Assembly (NCBI GenBank): GCA_018242005.1
Contig: JAFECU010000275.1
Location: forward strand, 1-64,000
DNA from: Pseudomonadota bacterium
GTDB taxonomy: Bacteria > Pseudomonadota > Gammaproteobacteria > Burkholderiales > Burkholderiaceae_C
Reading direction: 5' to 3'
DNA: 64,000 nucleotides
Shown piece by piece: positions 54,524-63,478 of the stretch; position 1 is the first letter of the stretch; every line of letters starts with the position of its first letter. The notes under the pieces are model-generated. The model made no database searches and had not been told where the DNA came from. It saw only the letters and a program-made list of their open reading frames with translations. A program made the position numbers and the translations under genes.

Positions 54524-57265
54524 TCAGGCGAGGGTAGCCAGCAGGCGCTGGGCACGGGCCTTGAGCTCGCCGGAGGATTCGGCGATCACTTCCTCGACCA
54601 GCGTGCGCGCGCCTTCGCTGTCGCCTATGGTGTTGAACTCCTCGGCCAGGGCGAGCTTGGTGGCCAGTGGATCGTCGGGCAATGCGGTGTCTGCGGTCCT
54701 GCCGGAGGGCTGCTGCTCGACCAATGTGTCCGGGGCAGTGAGGTCCAGCGACAGGTCGCCCAGGTCGAAATCCAGCGTTTCGGTGTCAGGCGTCTTGCCG
54801 TTGCTGCTTGCCAGGGGCGCCTGGCCGGATTCCATGAGGGACAGCGCATCGTCGTCCGGAAAGTCCAGTGGAATCGGTCCGCTGGCCTGCTCCGGGGCTG
54901 GCTCCGGTATGTCAGCTACAGGCTTGGGCAGTTGCGCCGTGTCGGGCAGCTTGAAATCGTCCAGGTCGAATGTCGGCAGGAGCTCTCTTTCGGCAGGCGC
55001 CGGCGCGGGCGCGGGGGGTGCCGGTTCTGGCTCGTGGACCGCCTGCTCATTGGCGGCCGCGGCCATGGCAAAGCTGCTGGGGGCGGCTGTGGCCGCCGGT
55101 GCTGGAGGGGCCTCGTGCAGATCCATGCCCAGATCGAGGTCCAGATCGAGGTCGGGAAGCACGGAGTCCAGTCCGGGTGCGGCACCCGTTGCCGCCGCTA
55201 CACCCAGGGTGCTGGGGAAGGGGGACAGGCCGTCCATGCCCTCCTGCGCGCCCGCCTGGACGGCCGGACGGCCGCCGGGGCGGTACAGCGCATTGTCGGG
55301 GTCCAGCGTGCGACCCAGTTCCGACACGCGGGTCCATTCAGGGCCATTGCCGTTGGTGAGCCGGAACACGTCGTTGGCGCTCGACTCCAGTGCCTTGCGA
55401 TCCTGGCGCTTGGCGTAAATTTCTGCCAGTTTGGCGGGGATGGCTGCGCGTTCCGGTTGCTGGCGCATGGCCTCCTTGAGGATTTCCTCGGCCTGCAGGT
55501 CGCGGCCGTAGGCCAGGTAGACGTCGGCCTCGGCCACGGGGTCCACGTCGCCGCCCGTGTCGAGCTGGCTGGGTGAATAGGCCATGGAGGATGCGCCCGT
55601 GGTCAGTTCGCTGTGGGCCGTGTCCACGCGCTGGCCGCCGCTGGCGCCGAAGAAAGAGTCTGGCGCGATGCGGCTTTCATCGAAGGAACTGTCAGCCGCC
55701 GCCCGCTTGCGGCTTTGGGCGGCACGGTAGCCACCGAAGCCGACCAGGGCCAGGATCAGTGCGAGAGCGCCGCCCGCGCGCAGGGGATCTTCCGTGAGGA
55801 AGTCCAGCATGCCGGGTTCTGCGGCAGGGGTGGGCAGTGGTGCCGGCTTGGGCGCTGCGGTGGGTGCGGCAGCGGCGGGTGCAGTCTCCGAGGCTGCGGC
55901 GACAGCGGGGATGGCAGCCTCGGCGGAGGCGGCAGGCGCCACGGCGCTGGCCGTGTCCTGGGGCGCAGCGGCGGGCAGGGGTGCGCTCGGAGCCGGCACG
56001 GCGATACCGGGCTGGTCTGCGGGCGCGGCCGACGCCGCGTTGCCCGGTGCTGACCCGGCGGGCTGTGCGGCGCCGCCGCCGATCTGGTTGAGTTCGGCGA
56101 TGTTCTTCGACAGCTCGGCCATGCGGGACGCGTTCTGGTCGGCTTGCTTGTCGCGGGCCATCTGCTCGTCGGCCTTGCGGGCCTGCACACCGCCCTTGGA
56201 CAGGGTGAGCTTGTCGGGGCTGGCGGCTGCCGGCCTGCTCTCGGCCACCTGTGCCTGGACCGAGCCGCTGGCCGAGCGTTCGGCGGCGGCCACCTGCGCG
56301 TTCGGAGCGGCCGTGGCCAGGCGGCGGCGGAATTCGTTGAAGTCGCGGCTTTGCGCGGCCACGATCTGGCGAGCCTGCGCCGCCGGCGTGGCCTGCGCGT
56401 CGGACTCGCTGGGCATCCGCAGCACCGTGCCGGAACGCAGACGGTTCACATTGCCCTGCACAAAGGCGCTCGGATTGGCCTGCGCCATGGCGACCAGCAT
56501 CTGGTCCAGCGAGACGCCGGAGGGCCGATGTTGCTCGGCGATGCGCCCCGCCGTGTCGCCGCGGCGTACCCGGACCTCATCGCCACTGCTGGGGGCCGCG
56601 GCTGCAACAGCCGGGCGGTTGGGCGCGGGAGAGGCCGCCGGCGCGGCTGCTGGGGCCGGTGCTGCAGCGCGCGCTGCGGGGCTTGGTGCTGCAGCTCGCG
56701 CTGCGGTGGCTGCAGCCGGTGCCCGCGGCGCGGCCTGAGCGGATTCGGTACGCGGCGCCGTCAGCTGGGGTGCCGTGCTTGGTTCGACCTGGGCACGCGT
56801 CGAGGCCGGCGGGTCGAACAGCATGGTGTAGCTGCGCACGACATGGCCCGAACTCCATGTGGCGTCTATCACCAGGTCCACGAAGGGCTCGCTGACGGGG
56901 CGGGCGCTGCTCAGCCGCAGCACCATGGAGCCGTCGGCGCGGCGGTGCAGCTGCACCTGTACGTTGCCGGCCGTGGGCGAATACTCCAGGCCCTGGCTGC
57001 GGAAGGCCTCAGGCCTGGCCGGGCTTACGCGCAGCGACTCGGCTTCGGCGGCTGTGATCTGTGGCAGCTCGATCTCGGCACGCAGCGGCTCGCCCAGCGC
57101 CGACTGCACGTTGATGCGTCCCAGGGCCAGTGCGCTGGCATCGGTGGCGTAGAGTCCGGCCGACAGAATGGCCGCGGTGGCCAGGGCAGAGAGTTTCCAA
57201 CGGTGCATGGGTGCGACGGATGTTTGATTGGGCTTTGTCGTGGGGAGCGGTGTGTCGATGCTCAT
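54524..57265 (-). CDS. fimV: FimV/HubP family pole-organising protein
   Basis: A 913-residue envelope-spanning protein. The signal-like helix WKLSALATAAILSAGLYA is followed by LALGRINVQSALGEPLRAEIEL, the diagnostic FimV N-terminal domain, then a LysM-type peptidoglycan-binding segment (VRVRRGDTAGRIAEQHRP), long Ala/Pro-rich linkers, one membrane helix (GGALALILALVGFGGY), TPR-like repeats in the cytoplasmic part, and the FimV C-terminal domain (KLALAEEFNTIGDSEGARTLVEEVI). FimV organises type IV pili and cell poles. The ATG at 57265 has GGAG upstream; 57208 is an alternative start directly at the signal. Confidence 0.93.
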   Translation of the reverse strand: MSIDTPLPTTKPNQTSVAPMHRWKLSALATAAILSAGLYATDASALALGRINVQSALGEPLRAEIELPQITAAEAESLRVSPARPEAFRSQGLEYSPTAGNVQVQLHRRADGSMVLRLSSARPVSEPFVDLVIDATWSSGHVVRSYTMLFDPPASTRAQVEPSTAPQLTAPRTESAQAAPRAPAAATAARAAAPSPAARAAAPAPAAAPAASPAPNRPAVAAAAPSSGDEVRVRRGDTAGRIAEQHRPSGVSLDQMLVAMAQANPSAFVQGNVNRLRSGTVLRMPSESDAQATPAAQARQIVAAQSRDFNEFRRRLATAAPNAQVAAAERSASGSVQAQVAESRPAAASPDKLTLSKGGVQARKADEQMARDKQADQNASRMAELSKNIAELNQIGGGAAQPAGSAPGNAASAAPADQPGIAVPAPSAPLPAAAPQDTASAVAPAASAEAAIPAVAAASETAPAAAAPTAAPKPAPLPTPAAEPGMLDFLTEDPLRAGGALALILALVGFGGYRAAQSRKRAAADSSFDESRIAPDSFFGASGGQRVDTAHSELTTGASSMAYSPSQLDTGGDVDPVAEADVYLAYGRDLQAEEILKEAMRQQPERAAIPAKLAEIYAKRQDRKALESSANDVFRLTNGNGPEWTRVSELGRTLDPDNALYRPGGRPAVQAGAQEGMDGLSPFPSTLGVAAATGAAPGLDSVLPDLDLDLDLGMDLHEAPPAPAATAAPSSFAMAAAANEQAVHEPEPAPPAPAPAPAERELLPTFDLDDFKLPDTAQLPKPVADIPEPAPEQASGPIPLDFPDDDALSLMESGQAPLASSNGKTPDTETLDFDLGDLSLDLTAPDTLVEQQPSGRTADTALPDDPLATKLALAEEFNTIGDSEGARTLVEEVIAESSGELKARAQRLLATLA

Positions 57266-57439
57266 GGCTGGGGCCGCTCCAGTACGTGAGAATATGTAAA
57301 AAGCACCATAGCATCAATGTTTTGCACTGACAAGCCAGGGACTTGTTGCGGCTTTTTCTACCCTGTACAAGGGAGTGAAAAGAGCATACCGCCTGTTGGT
57401 ATTGGACAACGGTGGCTGGCCGGCTTGGCGGCCACGCAC

Positions 57440-57471
57440 AAAAGAAAACGGCGCCACGCAGGTGGCGCCGT
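57440..57471 (-). terminator. rho-independent terminator after asd
   Basis: A perfect ten-pair stem ACGGCGCCAC / GTGGCGCCGT with a 4-nt loop, followed by TTTCTTTT on the minus strand, 9 nt after the asd stop codon. It separates asd from fimV. Confidence 0.93.
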
Positions 57472-57480
57472 TGGCACGCA

Positions 57481-58593
57481 TCAGGCAGCCAGCAGGATGC
57501 GCAGCATGCGGCGCAGCGGCTCGGCCGCGCCCCACAGCAGCTGGTCGCCAATCACGAAGGCCGACACATATTCGGGCCCCATGTTGAGCTTGCGCACGCG
57601 GCCGACGCCCACGTCCAGGCCACCGGTGATGGCTGCGGGGGTGAGTTCCTTGACGGTGAGAGCCTTGTCGTTGGCGACGAACTTCACCCAGGGGTTGCCG
57701 CCCTGGATCAGCGATTCGATCTCGGAGAGTGGCAGATCCTTCTTGAGCTTCAAGGTCAGCGCCAGCGAATGGCAGCGCATGGCGCCAATGCGCACGCACA
57801 GGCCGTCGACGGGGATGGTGGCGGCCGTGCCCAGGATCTTGTTGACCTCGGCCTGGCCCTTCCACTCTTCCTTGGACTGGCCGTTGTCGAGCTGCGAGTC
57901 GATCCACGGAATCAGGCCCCCGGCCAGCGGCGCACCGAAGAACTCGGTGGGCACGTCCTGGCGTATGGTTTGCGCGACCTTGCGGTCGATCTCCAGAATC
58001 GCAGACGACGGCGTGGCCAGCAGATCGGCCACGCTGCCATAGACCACGCCCATGCCCTTCAAGAGCTCGCGCATGTGGTTGGCGCCGCCGCCCGAGGCCG
58101 CCTGGTAGGTCATGGAGCTGACCCACTCCACCAGATCGGCCTTGAACAGGCCGGCCAGGCCCATCAGCAGGATGGAGTTGGTGCAGTTGCCGCCGATCCA
58201 GTTCCTGCCGCCCGCGGCGAGCTTATTCTTGATCAGGCCGTCGTTGACCGGGTCGAGCACGATGACGGCGTCACCCTCCATGCGCAGCGCGCTGGCGGCG
58301 TCGATCCAGTGGCCCTGCCAGCCCGCAGCGCGGATTTTGGGGAAGACTTCCTTGGTGTAGTCGCCGCCCTGGCAGGTGATGATGATGTCGCACTTGGCGA
58401 GCTCGGCGACGTCGTTCGCGTCCTTGAGCTGGGTGTGCGCCTTGGCCATGGCGGGGGCCTTGCCGCCGGCGTTCGACGTGGAGAAGAACACCGGCTCGAT
58501 GAGGTCGAAGTCGCCCTCGGCCTGCATGCGATCCATCAACACCGAGCCGACCATGCCGCGCCAGCCGACCAGACCTACCAATTGCTTGCTCAT
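57481..58593 (-). CDS. asd: aspartate-semialdehyde dehydrogenase
   Basis: A 370-residue NADPH enzyme making aspartate semialdehyde, the branch point to lysine/diaminopimelate, threonine, methionine and isoleucine. The NADP loop is [17 protein letters not shown], the active-site Cys is in [12 protein letters not shown], and the later catalytic His segment is [17 protein letters not shown]. It is of the Gram-negative long form. A Thr/Ile-rich short ORF and hairpins precede it (58614-58818). Confidence 0.97.
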   Translation of the reverse strand: MSKQLVGLVGWRGMVGSVLMDRMQAEGDFDLIEPVFFSTSNAGGKAPAMAKAHTQLKDANDVAELAKCDIIITCQGGDYTKEVFPKIRAAGWQGHWIDAASALRMEGDAVIVLDPVNDGLIKNKLAAGGRNWIGGNCTNSILLMGLAGLFKADLVEWVSSMTYQAASGGGANHMRELLKGMGVVYGSVADLLATPSSAILEIDRKVAQTIRQDVPTEFFGAPLAGGLIPWIDSQLDNGQSKEEWKGQAEVNKILGTAATIPVDGLCVRIGAMRCHSLALTLKLKKDLPLSEIESLIQGGNPWVKFVANDKALTVKELTPAAITGGLDVGVGRVRKLNMGPEYVSAFVIGDQLLWGAAEPLRRMLRILLAA

Positions 58594-58613
58594 TTCAATC
58601 GCCCTTTCAAGTT

Positions 58614-58637
58614 AAAAACAGTTCGCACAAGACCTGT
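58614..58637 (-). terminator. weak terminator-like hairpin just upstream of asd
   Basis: On the minus strand ACAGGTC pairs with GAACTGT (one mismatch) around TTGTGC and is followed by five Ts, about 20 nt before the asd ATG. Upstream are competing stems: CTGGCC/GGCCAG and a CCGG-CGTC/GACG-CCGG pairing that cannot form together. The layout resembles an attenuator. Confidence 0.4.
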
Positions 58638-58699
58638 GGCTGCTTTTCTGGCCCCGGCTCGTCTGGCCAGGGAGGGCGCACGACGATGCCGGAGCTGGA

Positions 58700-58804
58700 T
58701 CAGCCCTTAATGGTCGTCGTGGTTTTGATGGTGAATGCGCGCGCGGCCGGCGCTGCCAGGTTGGCAGGCTTGTTCGTCATGGGGAACGGGCGGGCGGCAG
58801 ACAT
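58700..58804 (-). CDS. putative Thr/Ile-rich leader peptide upstream of asd
   Basis: A 34-codon ORF ending FTIKTTTTIKG: the final 11 codons hold five Thr (ACC, ACC, ACG, ACG, ACC), two Ile and two Lys. This resembles E. coli thrL, whose Thr/Ile tract controls the threonine operon by attenuation. Asd feeds exactly Thr, Ile, Lys and Met synthesis. The ATG lies 8 nt after TACAAT (58818-58813), so the mRNA would be leaderless. There is no Shine-Dalgarno. Stems and a T-run follow before asd. An internal ATG at codon 9 is an alternative. Not proven; see findings. Confidence 0.5.
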   Translation of the reverse strand: MSAARPFPMTNKPANLAAPAARAFTIKTTTTIKG

Positions 58805-58812
58805 AGGGGAAC

Positions 58813-58818
58813 ATTGTA
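58813..58818 (-). promoter_or_regulatory. candidate -10 box of the asd leader transcript
   Basis: TACAAT on the minus strand, 8 nt before the ATG of the leader ORF, in the gap between leuB and asd. No clear -35 hexamer lies 17 nt upstream. Confidence 0.5.
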
Positions 58819-58861
58819 GAGGATGCAGCGCCAGGCGCCGCATCCATTGGTTAACGCTGCC

Positions 58862-59932
58862 TTAGCGCAATGCGTTGACGACCGCGTCGCCCATCTGCAC
58901 CGTGCCCACCTTGGTCGTGCCCTCGCTGTGGATGTCGGGCGTGCGCAGGCCCTGGGCCAGCACCTTTTTCACTGCCGACTCGATGCGGTCGGCCGCCTCG
59001 GCCTGGCCCAGCGAGAAACGCAGCATCATGGCCGCGGACAGGATGGTGGCCAGCGGGTTGGCCACGCCCTTGCCGGCGATGTCGGGGGCGCTGCCGTGGC
59101 TGGGCTCGTACAGGCCCTGCTTCCTGTCGTTGAGCGACGCCGAGGGAAGCATGCCGATGGAGCCGGTGAGCATGGAGGCTTCGTCCGAGAGGATGTCGCC
59201 GAACATGTTGCCGGTGACGATCACGTCGAAGGCCTTGGGCGCCTTGACGAGCTGCATGGCGGCGTTGTCCACGTACATGTGGTCAAGCTGCACGTCGGGG
59301 TAGTCCTTGTGCACCTCGGTGACCACGTCCTTCCACAGCTGGAAGGTCTCGAGCACGTTGGCCTTGTCCACGCTGGTCACGCGCTTGCTCCGCTTGCGTG
59401 CCGCCTCGAACGCCACGCGGGCGATGCGCTCGATCTCGGGGCGCGAGTAGCGCATGGTGTCGAAGGCCTCCTCGGCACCGGGAAAGTGGCCATCGGTGGC
59501 GACGCGGCGCCCGCGCGGCTGGCCGAAGTAGATGTCGCCCGTGAGCTCGCGGATGATGAGGATATCGAGGCCCGCGACCAGCTCGGGCTTGAGGCTGCTG
59601 GCGTGCGTGAGCTGCTCGTAGCAGATCGCGGGGCGGAAGTTGGCAAACAGGCCCAGCGCCTTGCGCAGGCCCAGGATGGCCTGCTCGGGGCGCAGCGGGC
59701 GGTCGCGCTTGTCGTACTTCCAGTCGCCCACGGCGCCGAACAGGATGGCGTCGGCCTCGCGGGCGAGCTTGAGCGTGGACTCGGGCAGCGGGTGGCCCGC
59801 GGCCTCGTAGGCGGCGCCGCCGACGGGGGCGGTTTCGAGCTCGAACTTCAGATCCAGGGCCTTCAGGACCTTGACGGCCTCGGCGACGATTTCGGTGCCA
59901 ATGCCGTCACCGGGGAGAACTGCGATTTTCAT
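58862..59932 (-). CDS. leuB: 3-isopropylmalate dehydrogenase
   Basis: A 356-residue NAD enzyme oxidising and decarboxylating 3-isopropylmalate in leucine synthesis. The start [22 protein letters not shown] is the family N-terminus; [14 protein letters not shown]-like and the metal-binding DNAAMQLV and [23 protein letters not shown] are all present. It follows leuD after a 135-nt gap with two REP-like palindromes. Confidence 0.97.
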   Translation of the reverse strand: MKIAVLPGDGIGTEIVAEAVKVLKALDLKFELETAPVGGAAYEAAGHPLPESTLKLAREADAILFGAVGDWKYDKRDRPLRPEQAILGLRKALGLFANFRPAICYEQLTHASSLKPELVAGLDILIIRELTGDIYFGQPRGRRVATDGHFPGAEEAFDTMRYSRPEIERIARVAFEAARKRSKRVTSVDKANVLETFQLWKDVVTEVHKDYPDVQLDHMYVDNAAMQLVKAPKAFDVIVTGNMFGDILSDEASMLTGSIGMLPSASLNDRKQGLYEPSHGSAPDIAGKGVANPLATILSAAMMLRFSLGQAEAADRIESAVKKVLAQGLRTPDIHSEGTTKVGTVQMGDAVVNALR

Positions 59933-59976
59933 GGTTTGGATGTTCAGAGTTGATGACTGTTGACGCTCTATTCACT

Positions 59977-60062
59977 CGTCATTCCCGCAAACGCGGGAAT
60001 CCACGGGTGCAGAGGTTGGCTGTGGGGCAGGCATGGATCCCCGCCTTCGCGGGGATGACGGG
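59977..60062. repeat. pair of REP-like palindromes between leuD and leuB
   Basis: ATTCCCGC / GCGGGAAT at 59981-60000 and ATCCCCGC / GCGGGGAT at 60037-60056. The first is preceded by CGTC and the second followed by GACG, so the two stand in opposite orientation, like a REP pair (BIME). Both are inside the leucine gene cluster. Confidence 0.85.
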
Positions 60063-60067
60063 CCACG

Positions 60068-60721
60068 TCACTGCGTCATGGTGTGGGCCAGCCAGGGCTT
60101 GGTCGCCAGGCGTTCGGCCTCGAAGGCGGCGATCTTGTCCTTGTGGCGCAGGGTCAGGCCGATGTCGTCGAAGCCGCCCAGCAGGCAGTACTTGCGAAAC
60201 GGCACCACGTCGAAGGCGATCTCCTCGCCCTGGGGGCGGACCACGACCTGGCGCTCGAGGTCGATCTTGAGCTCGTAGCCGGGGAAGGCCGCGACCTCGT
60301 CGAACAACTGGGCGACCACGGCCTCGGGCAGCACGATGGGCAGCAGGCCGTTCTTGAAGCAGTTGTTGAAGAAGATGTCGGCAAAGCTCGGCGCGATGAT
60401 GGCGCGAAAGCCGTACTGCTGCAGCGCCCAGGGCGCGTGCTCGCGGCTCGAGCCGCAGCCGAAGTTCTTGCGCGCGAGCAGGATGGAGGCGCCCTTGTAC
60501 CGCGGCTGGTTCAGCACGAAGTCGGGGTTGGGCTTGCGCTGCTCCTCGGGCACGCCGGGCTGTCCCGGCTGGTCCAGATAGCGCCACTCGTCGAACAGGT
60601 TGGGGCCGAAGCCCGTCTTCTTGATGGATTTCAGGAACTGCTTGGGGATGATGGCGTCGGTGTCGACGTTTTCGCGGTCCATGGGGGCCACGAGGCCCTG
60701 GTGAATGGTGAATTTCTGCAT
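60068..60721 (-). CDS. leuD: 3-isopropylmalate dehydratase small subunit
   Basis: A 217-residue swivelling domain that, with LeuC, isomerises 2- to 3-isopropylmalate. [29 protein letters not shown] is the start typical of LeuD; the substrate-recognition segment is [15 protein letters not shown]. It is separated from leuC by the entericidin-like gene. Confidence 0.97.
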   Translation of the reverse strand: MQKFTIHQGLVAPMDRENVDTDAIIPKQFLKSIKKTGFGPNLFDEWRYLDQPGQPGVPEEQRKPNPDFVLNQPRYKGASILLARKNFGCGSSREHAPWALQQYGFRAIIAPSFADIFFNNCFKNGLLPIVLPEAVVAQLFDEVAAFPGYELKIDLERQVVVRPQGEEIAFDVVPFRKYCLLGGFDDIGLTLRHKDKIAAFEAERLATKPWLAHTMTQ

Positions 60722-60744
60722 GGCGTTTGAAGCGGTGGGGTTGG

Positions 60745-60870
60745 TCAGCGAGCGGCGCGCTCTATGGCGCTGCCGGCACTTTGCACGTCCTGGCCTATGC
60801 CCTTGATGGTGTTGCAGGCCACAAGCGTCAGCGCCAGGCCGACGAGCAGGATGGAGAACGATGGCTTCAT
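60745..60870 (-). CDS. entericidin A/B family lipoprotein
   Basis: A 41-residue lipoprotein precursor: [19 protein letters not shown], with a lipobox LVAC, then [22 protein letters not shown], the short amphipathic entericidin sequence. Entericidins are small lipoproteins linked to stress and cell-death balance in enterics. The ATG at 60870 gives the correct lipobox; the longer open frame runs into leuC. Its position between leuC and leuD is common in Burkholderiales. Confidence 0.88.
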   Translation of the reverse strand: MKPSFSILLVGLALTLVACNTIKGIGQDVQSAGSAIERAAR

Positions 60871-60892
60871 GGTCGGCTCGCTGAGAACAGAG

Positions 60893-62314
60893 TTAGGCGA
60901 ACTTGCGGATGTCGACGAAATGGCCGTGGATGGCGGCGGCAGCGGCCATGGCGGGGCTGACCAGATGGGTGCGCCCGCCCGCGCCCTGGCGGCCTTCGAA
61001 ATTGCGGTTGCTGGTGCTGGCGCAGCGCTCGCCGGGCTCCAGGCGGTCGGCATTCATGGCCAGGCACATGCTGCAGCCGGGCTCGCGCCACTCGAAGCCG
61101 GCAGCCTTGAAGACCTGGTCCAGGCCCTCGGCCTCGGCCTGCGCCTTCACCAGGCCCGAGCCGGGCACGACCATGGCCAGCTTGATGTTCTTGGCGACCT
61201 TCTGGCCCAGCTTCCTGACGACGGCGGCGGCCTCGCGCATGTCCTCGATGCGGCTGTTGGTGCAGGAGCCGATGAACACCTTGTCCACGAAGATGTCGTT
61301 GATGGGCTTGCCCGGCGTGAGGCCCATGTAGGTCAGGGCGCGCTCGATGGCGCCGCGCTTGCTGGCGTCCTTTTCCTTGTCGGGGTCGGGCACGGCAGCG
61401 TCCACGCCCAGCACCATCTCGGGGCTGGTGCCCCAGGTGACCTGGGGCACGATGTCGGCGCCGTTCAGTTCCACCACGGCATCCCATTGCGCGTCGGCGT
61501 CGGAGTGCAGCGTCTTCCAGTACTGCACGGCCTGGTCCCATTCCACGCCCGTGGGCGCCAGCGGCCGGCCCTTGACGTAGTGGATGGTCTTGTCGTCCAC
61601 GGCCACCAGGCCCGCGCGCGCGCCGGCCTCGATGGCCATGTTGCACACCGTCATGCGGCCTTCCATGGACAGGTCCCGGATGGCCTCGCCCGCAAACTCT
61701 ATGGTGTAGCCCGTGCCGCCGGCCGTGCCGATCTTGCCGATGATGGCCAGCACGATGTCCTTGGCCGTGATGCCCGGGGCCACCTTGCCGTTCACCTTGA
61801 TGAGCATGTTCCTGGCCTTCTTGGCCAGCAGGGTCTGCGTGGCCATCACATGCTCGACCTCGCTCGTGCCGATGCCGTGGGCCAGCGCGCCAAAGGCGCC
61901 GTGGGTGCTGGTGTGGCTGTCGCCGCAGACCACCGTCATGCCGGGCAGGGTGGCGCCGTTCTCGGGCCCGATCACGTGGACTATGCCCTGGCGCTTGCTG
62001 AGGAAGGGGAAGAACGCGGCCGCGCCCGACGCGGCAATGTTCTTGTCCAGCGTGACGATCTGCTCGCGGCTGACGGGGTCGGCAATGCCGTCATAGCCCA
62101 GCTCCCAGCCCGTGGTGGGGGTGTTGTGGTCGGCCGTGGCAACGATGGAGCTGGTGCGCCAGACCTTGCGCCCGGCCTCGCGCAGTCCTTCGAAGGCCTG
62201 GGGGCTGGTCACTTCGTGGACCAGATGGCGGTCGATGTAGAGGATGGCCGTGCCGTCCTCTTCGGTGTGGACGACGTGCTCGTCGAAAATCTTGTCGTAC
62301 AGGGTGCGTCCCAT
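60893..62314 (-). CDS. leuC: 3-isopropylmalate dehydratase large subunit
   Basis: A 473-residue aconitase-family subunit carrying the 4Fe-4S cluster. The cluster cysteines are in [17 protein letters not shown] and, two residues apart, in [32 protein letters not shown]. The start at 62314 ([22 protein letters not shown]) is standard; AAGAGAG lies upstream. A TACAAT box inside the end of the LysR gene may drive leuC. Confidence 0.97.
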   Translation of the reverse strand: MGRTLYDKIFDEHVVHTEEDGTAILYIDRHLVHEVTSPQAFEGLREAGRKVWRTSSIVATADHNTPTTGWELGYDGIADPVSREQIVTLDKNIAASGAAAFFPFLSKRQGIVHVIGPENGATLPGMTVVCGDSHTSTHGAFGALAHGIGTSEVEHVMATQTLLAKKARNMLIKVNGKVAPGITAKDIVLAIIGKIGTAGGTGYTIEFAGEAIRDLSMEGRMTVCNMAIEAGARAGLVAVDDKTIHYVKGRPLAPTGVEWDQAVQYWKTLHSDADAQWDAVVELNGADIVPQVTWGTSPEMVLGVDAAVPDPDKEKDASKRGAIERALTYMGLTPGKPINDIFVDKVFIGSCTNSRIEDMREAAAVVRKLGQKVAKNIKLAMVVPGSGLVKAQAEAEGLDQVFKAAGFEWREPGCSMCLAMNADRLEPGERCASTSNRNFEGRQGAGGRTHLVSPAMAAAAAIHGHFVDIRKFA

Positions 62315-62352
62315 GGAGCTCTCTTTTCGTGGAAATCGTGAAATTCGTGGGT

Positions 62353-63291
62353 TCAGGGAGATGGAGAAATTGTAGGAGCCAGGTGTTCCACCAGCAGCCG
62401 CGCGGTCACCGGCAGGGCGTCGAAGTCGCGCGCCACCAGGCGCAGCTCGCGCCGGGCCCAGGGCTCGTCCAGGCGCACGGCGGCCAGGCGCCCCAGGCCC
62501 TGCATGAGGGCAAAGGCGCGGTCGGGCAGCAGGCCCACGCCCAGACCGTTGTCGATCATGCGGCACATGGCGTCCAGACTGGTGACCTGTATGCGCTGGC
62601 GCAGCGGCCGCCCGGCCCGGCCTGCGGCGGCGCGCATGGCCAGGCTGATGCTGCTGCCGGCGTGCAGGCCGACGATGTCCCAGTCCACCACCTCTTCAAA
62701 TTTGATAGCTTCCCGCGCAGAAAGGGCGTGGCCTTGTGGCATGACGAGCATCAAATTGTCGCTGCGGTAGGGGCGGCTTTGCAGTTCGGCCGCGCCCGCG
62801 CCATTGCCTGCGTTCAGGCTGCAAATGCCCAGGTCGGCCGCGCCCTCGTGAACGGCGCTGACCACGTCGGGCGAGAGGTGCTCCTGCAGGTCGATCTTGA
62901 TCTGGCTGTGCGCTCGCGCAAATTGCCCCAGATCCTCGGGCAGAAACTGCACGATGGCCGAGATGTTGGCGTGCATGCGCACATGGCCGCGCACGCCCTC
63001 GGCGTATTCGGACAGTTCGCCCTGCATGCGCTCCAGGCCAAAGAGCACGGCGCGCGCATGGTGCAGCAGGCTCTCGCCCGCGGGCGTGAGCGTCACGCCG
63101 CGGCTGTGGCGGTACAGGAGCTGCGTGTCCACCGTGGCCTCCAGGTCCGACAGGCGCTTGCTCACGGCCGATGCCGCGATGAACTCGCGCTCGGCCGCAC
63201 GGCCGATGCTGCCCAGTTCGCAGACGGCGACGAACAGTTGCAGCGAGGTCAGGTCGATACGGCGCGCAAAACTGCGCTCTGAGCTTTTCAT
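62353..63291 (-). CDS. LysR family transcriptional regulator
   Basis: A 312-residue regulator. The N-terminal winged helix ([40 protein letters not shown]) is followed by a co-inducer domain. It lies directly upstream of leuC on the same strand, so leucine genes are a possible target, but LysR regulators beside leuC have also been linked to other pathways. The ATG at 63291 is chosen because the HTH then starts near residue 12. Two T-N11-A palindromes lie upstream. An AT-rich internal stretch at 62696-62745 weakly resembles the dispersed repeat. Confidence 0.9.
   Translation of the reverse strand: MKSSERSFARRIDLTSLQLFVAVCELGSIGRAAEREFIAASAVSKRLSDLEATVDTQLLYRHSRGVTLTPAGESLLHHARAVLFGLERMQGELSEYAEGVRGHVRMHANISAIVQFLPEDLGQFARAHSQIKIDLQEHLSPDVVSAVHEGAADLGICSLNAGNGAGAAELQSRPYRSDNLMLVMPQGHALSAREAIKFEEVVDWDIVGLHAGSSISLAMRAAAGRAGRPLRQRIQVTSLDAMCRMIDNGLGVGLLPDRAFALMQGLGRLAAVRLDEPWARRELRLVARDFDALPVTARLLVEHLAPTISPSP
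62368..62373 (-). promoter_or_regulatory. candidate -10 box of leuC
   Basis: TACAAT on the minus strand, near the 3' end of the LysR gene. It would give a leader of about 45 nt before the leuC ATG. The -35 (TGCTGG) is weak. Confidence 0.4.
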
Positions 63292-63305
63292 GGTGGGGTG
63301 ATGTC

Positions 63306-63320
63306 TTCTCGTTTGGAGAA
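63306..63320. promoter_or_regulatory. LysR-type palindrome close to the regulator start
   Basis: TTCTC-N5-GAGAA, which contains a T-N11-A core as bound by LysR proteins. It lies 15-29 nt upstream of the LysR ATG, so it could mediate autorepression. Confidence 0.45.
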
Positions 63321-63356
63321 GTTTTCCCGTATTTTCACCCTGAAAGACGAGCGGCG

Positions 63357-63375
63357 CCATCGTTAACCACGATGG
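63357..63375. promoter_or_regulatory. second LysR-type palindrome
   Basis: CCATCGT-N5-ACGATGG, a perfect 7-nt inverted repeat with a T-N11-A core, 66-84 nt upstream of the LysR ATG, the usual place of a LysR recognition site. Confidence 0.55.
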
Positions 63376-63413
63376 ATTACATGCCATCATGCGGGCCGTC
63401 GGGATGGTGGAAT

Positions 63414-63478
63414 TTCAAAAATGAGAGCTGTCAGCGCTTTATGGGCGGGCGCTGAGCCCATATTTCATTCATATTGTC
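63414..63478 (+). repeat. dispersed AT-richer repeat, copy B
   Basis: Between the LysR gene and the beta-CASP gene. Begins CAAAAATGAGAGCTGTCAGC, followed by GCTTTATGGGCGGGCGCTGAG and an AT-rich end. GCGCT..AGCGC elements allow a hairpin. It matches copy A in the first 15 bases and overlaps the 3' end of the beta-CASP gene. Confidence 0.7.
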
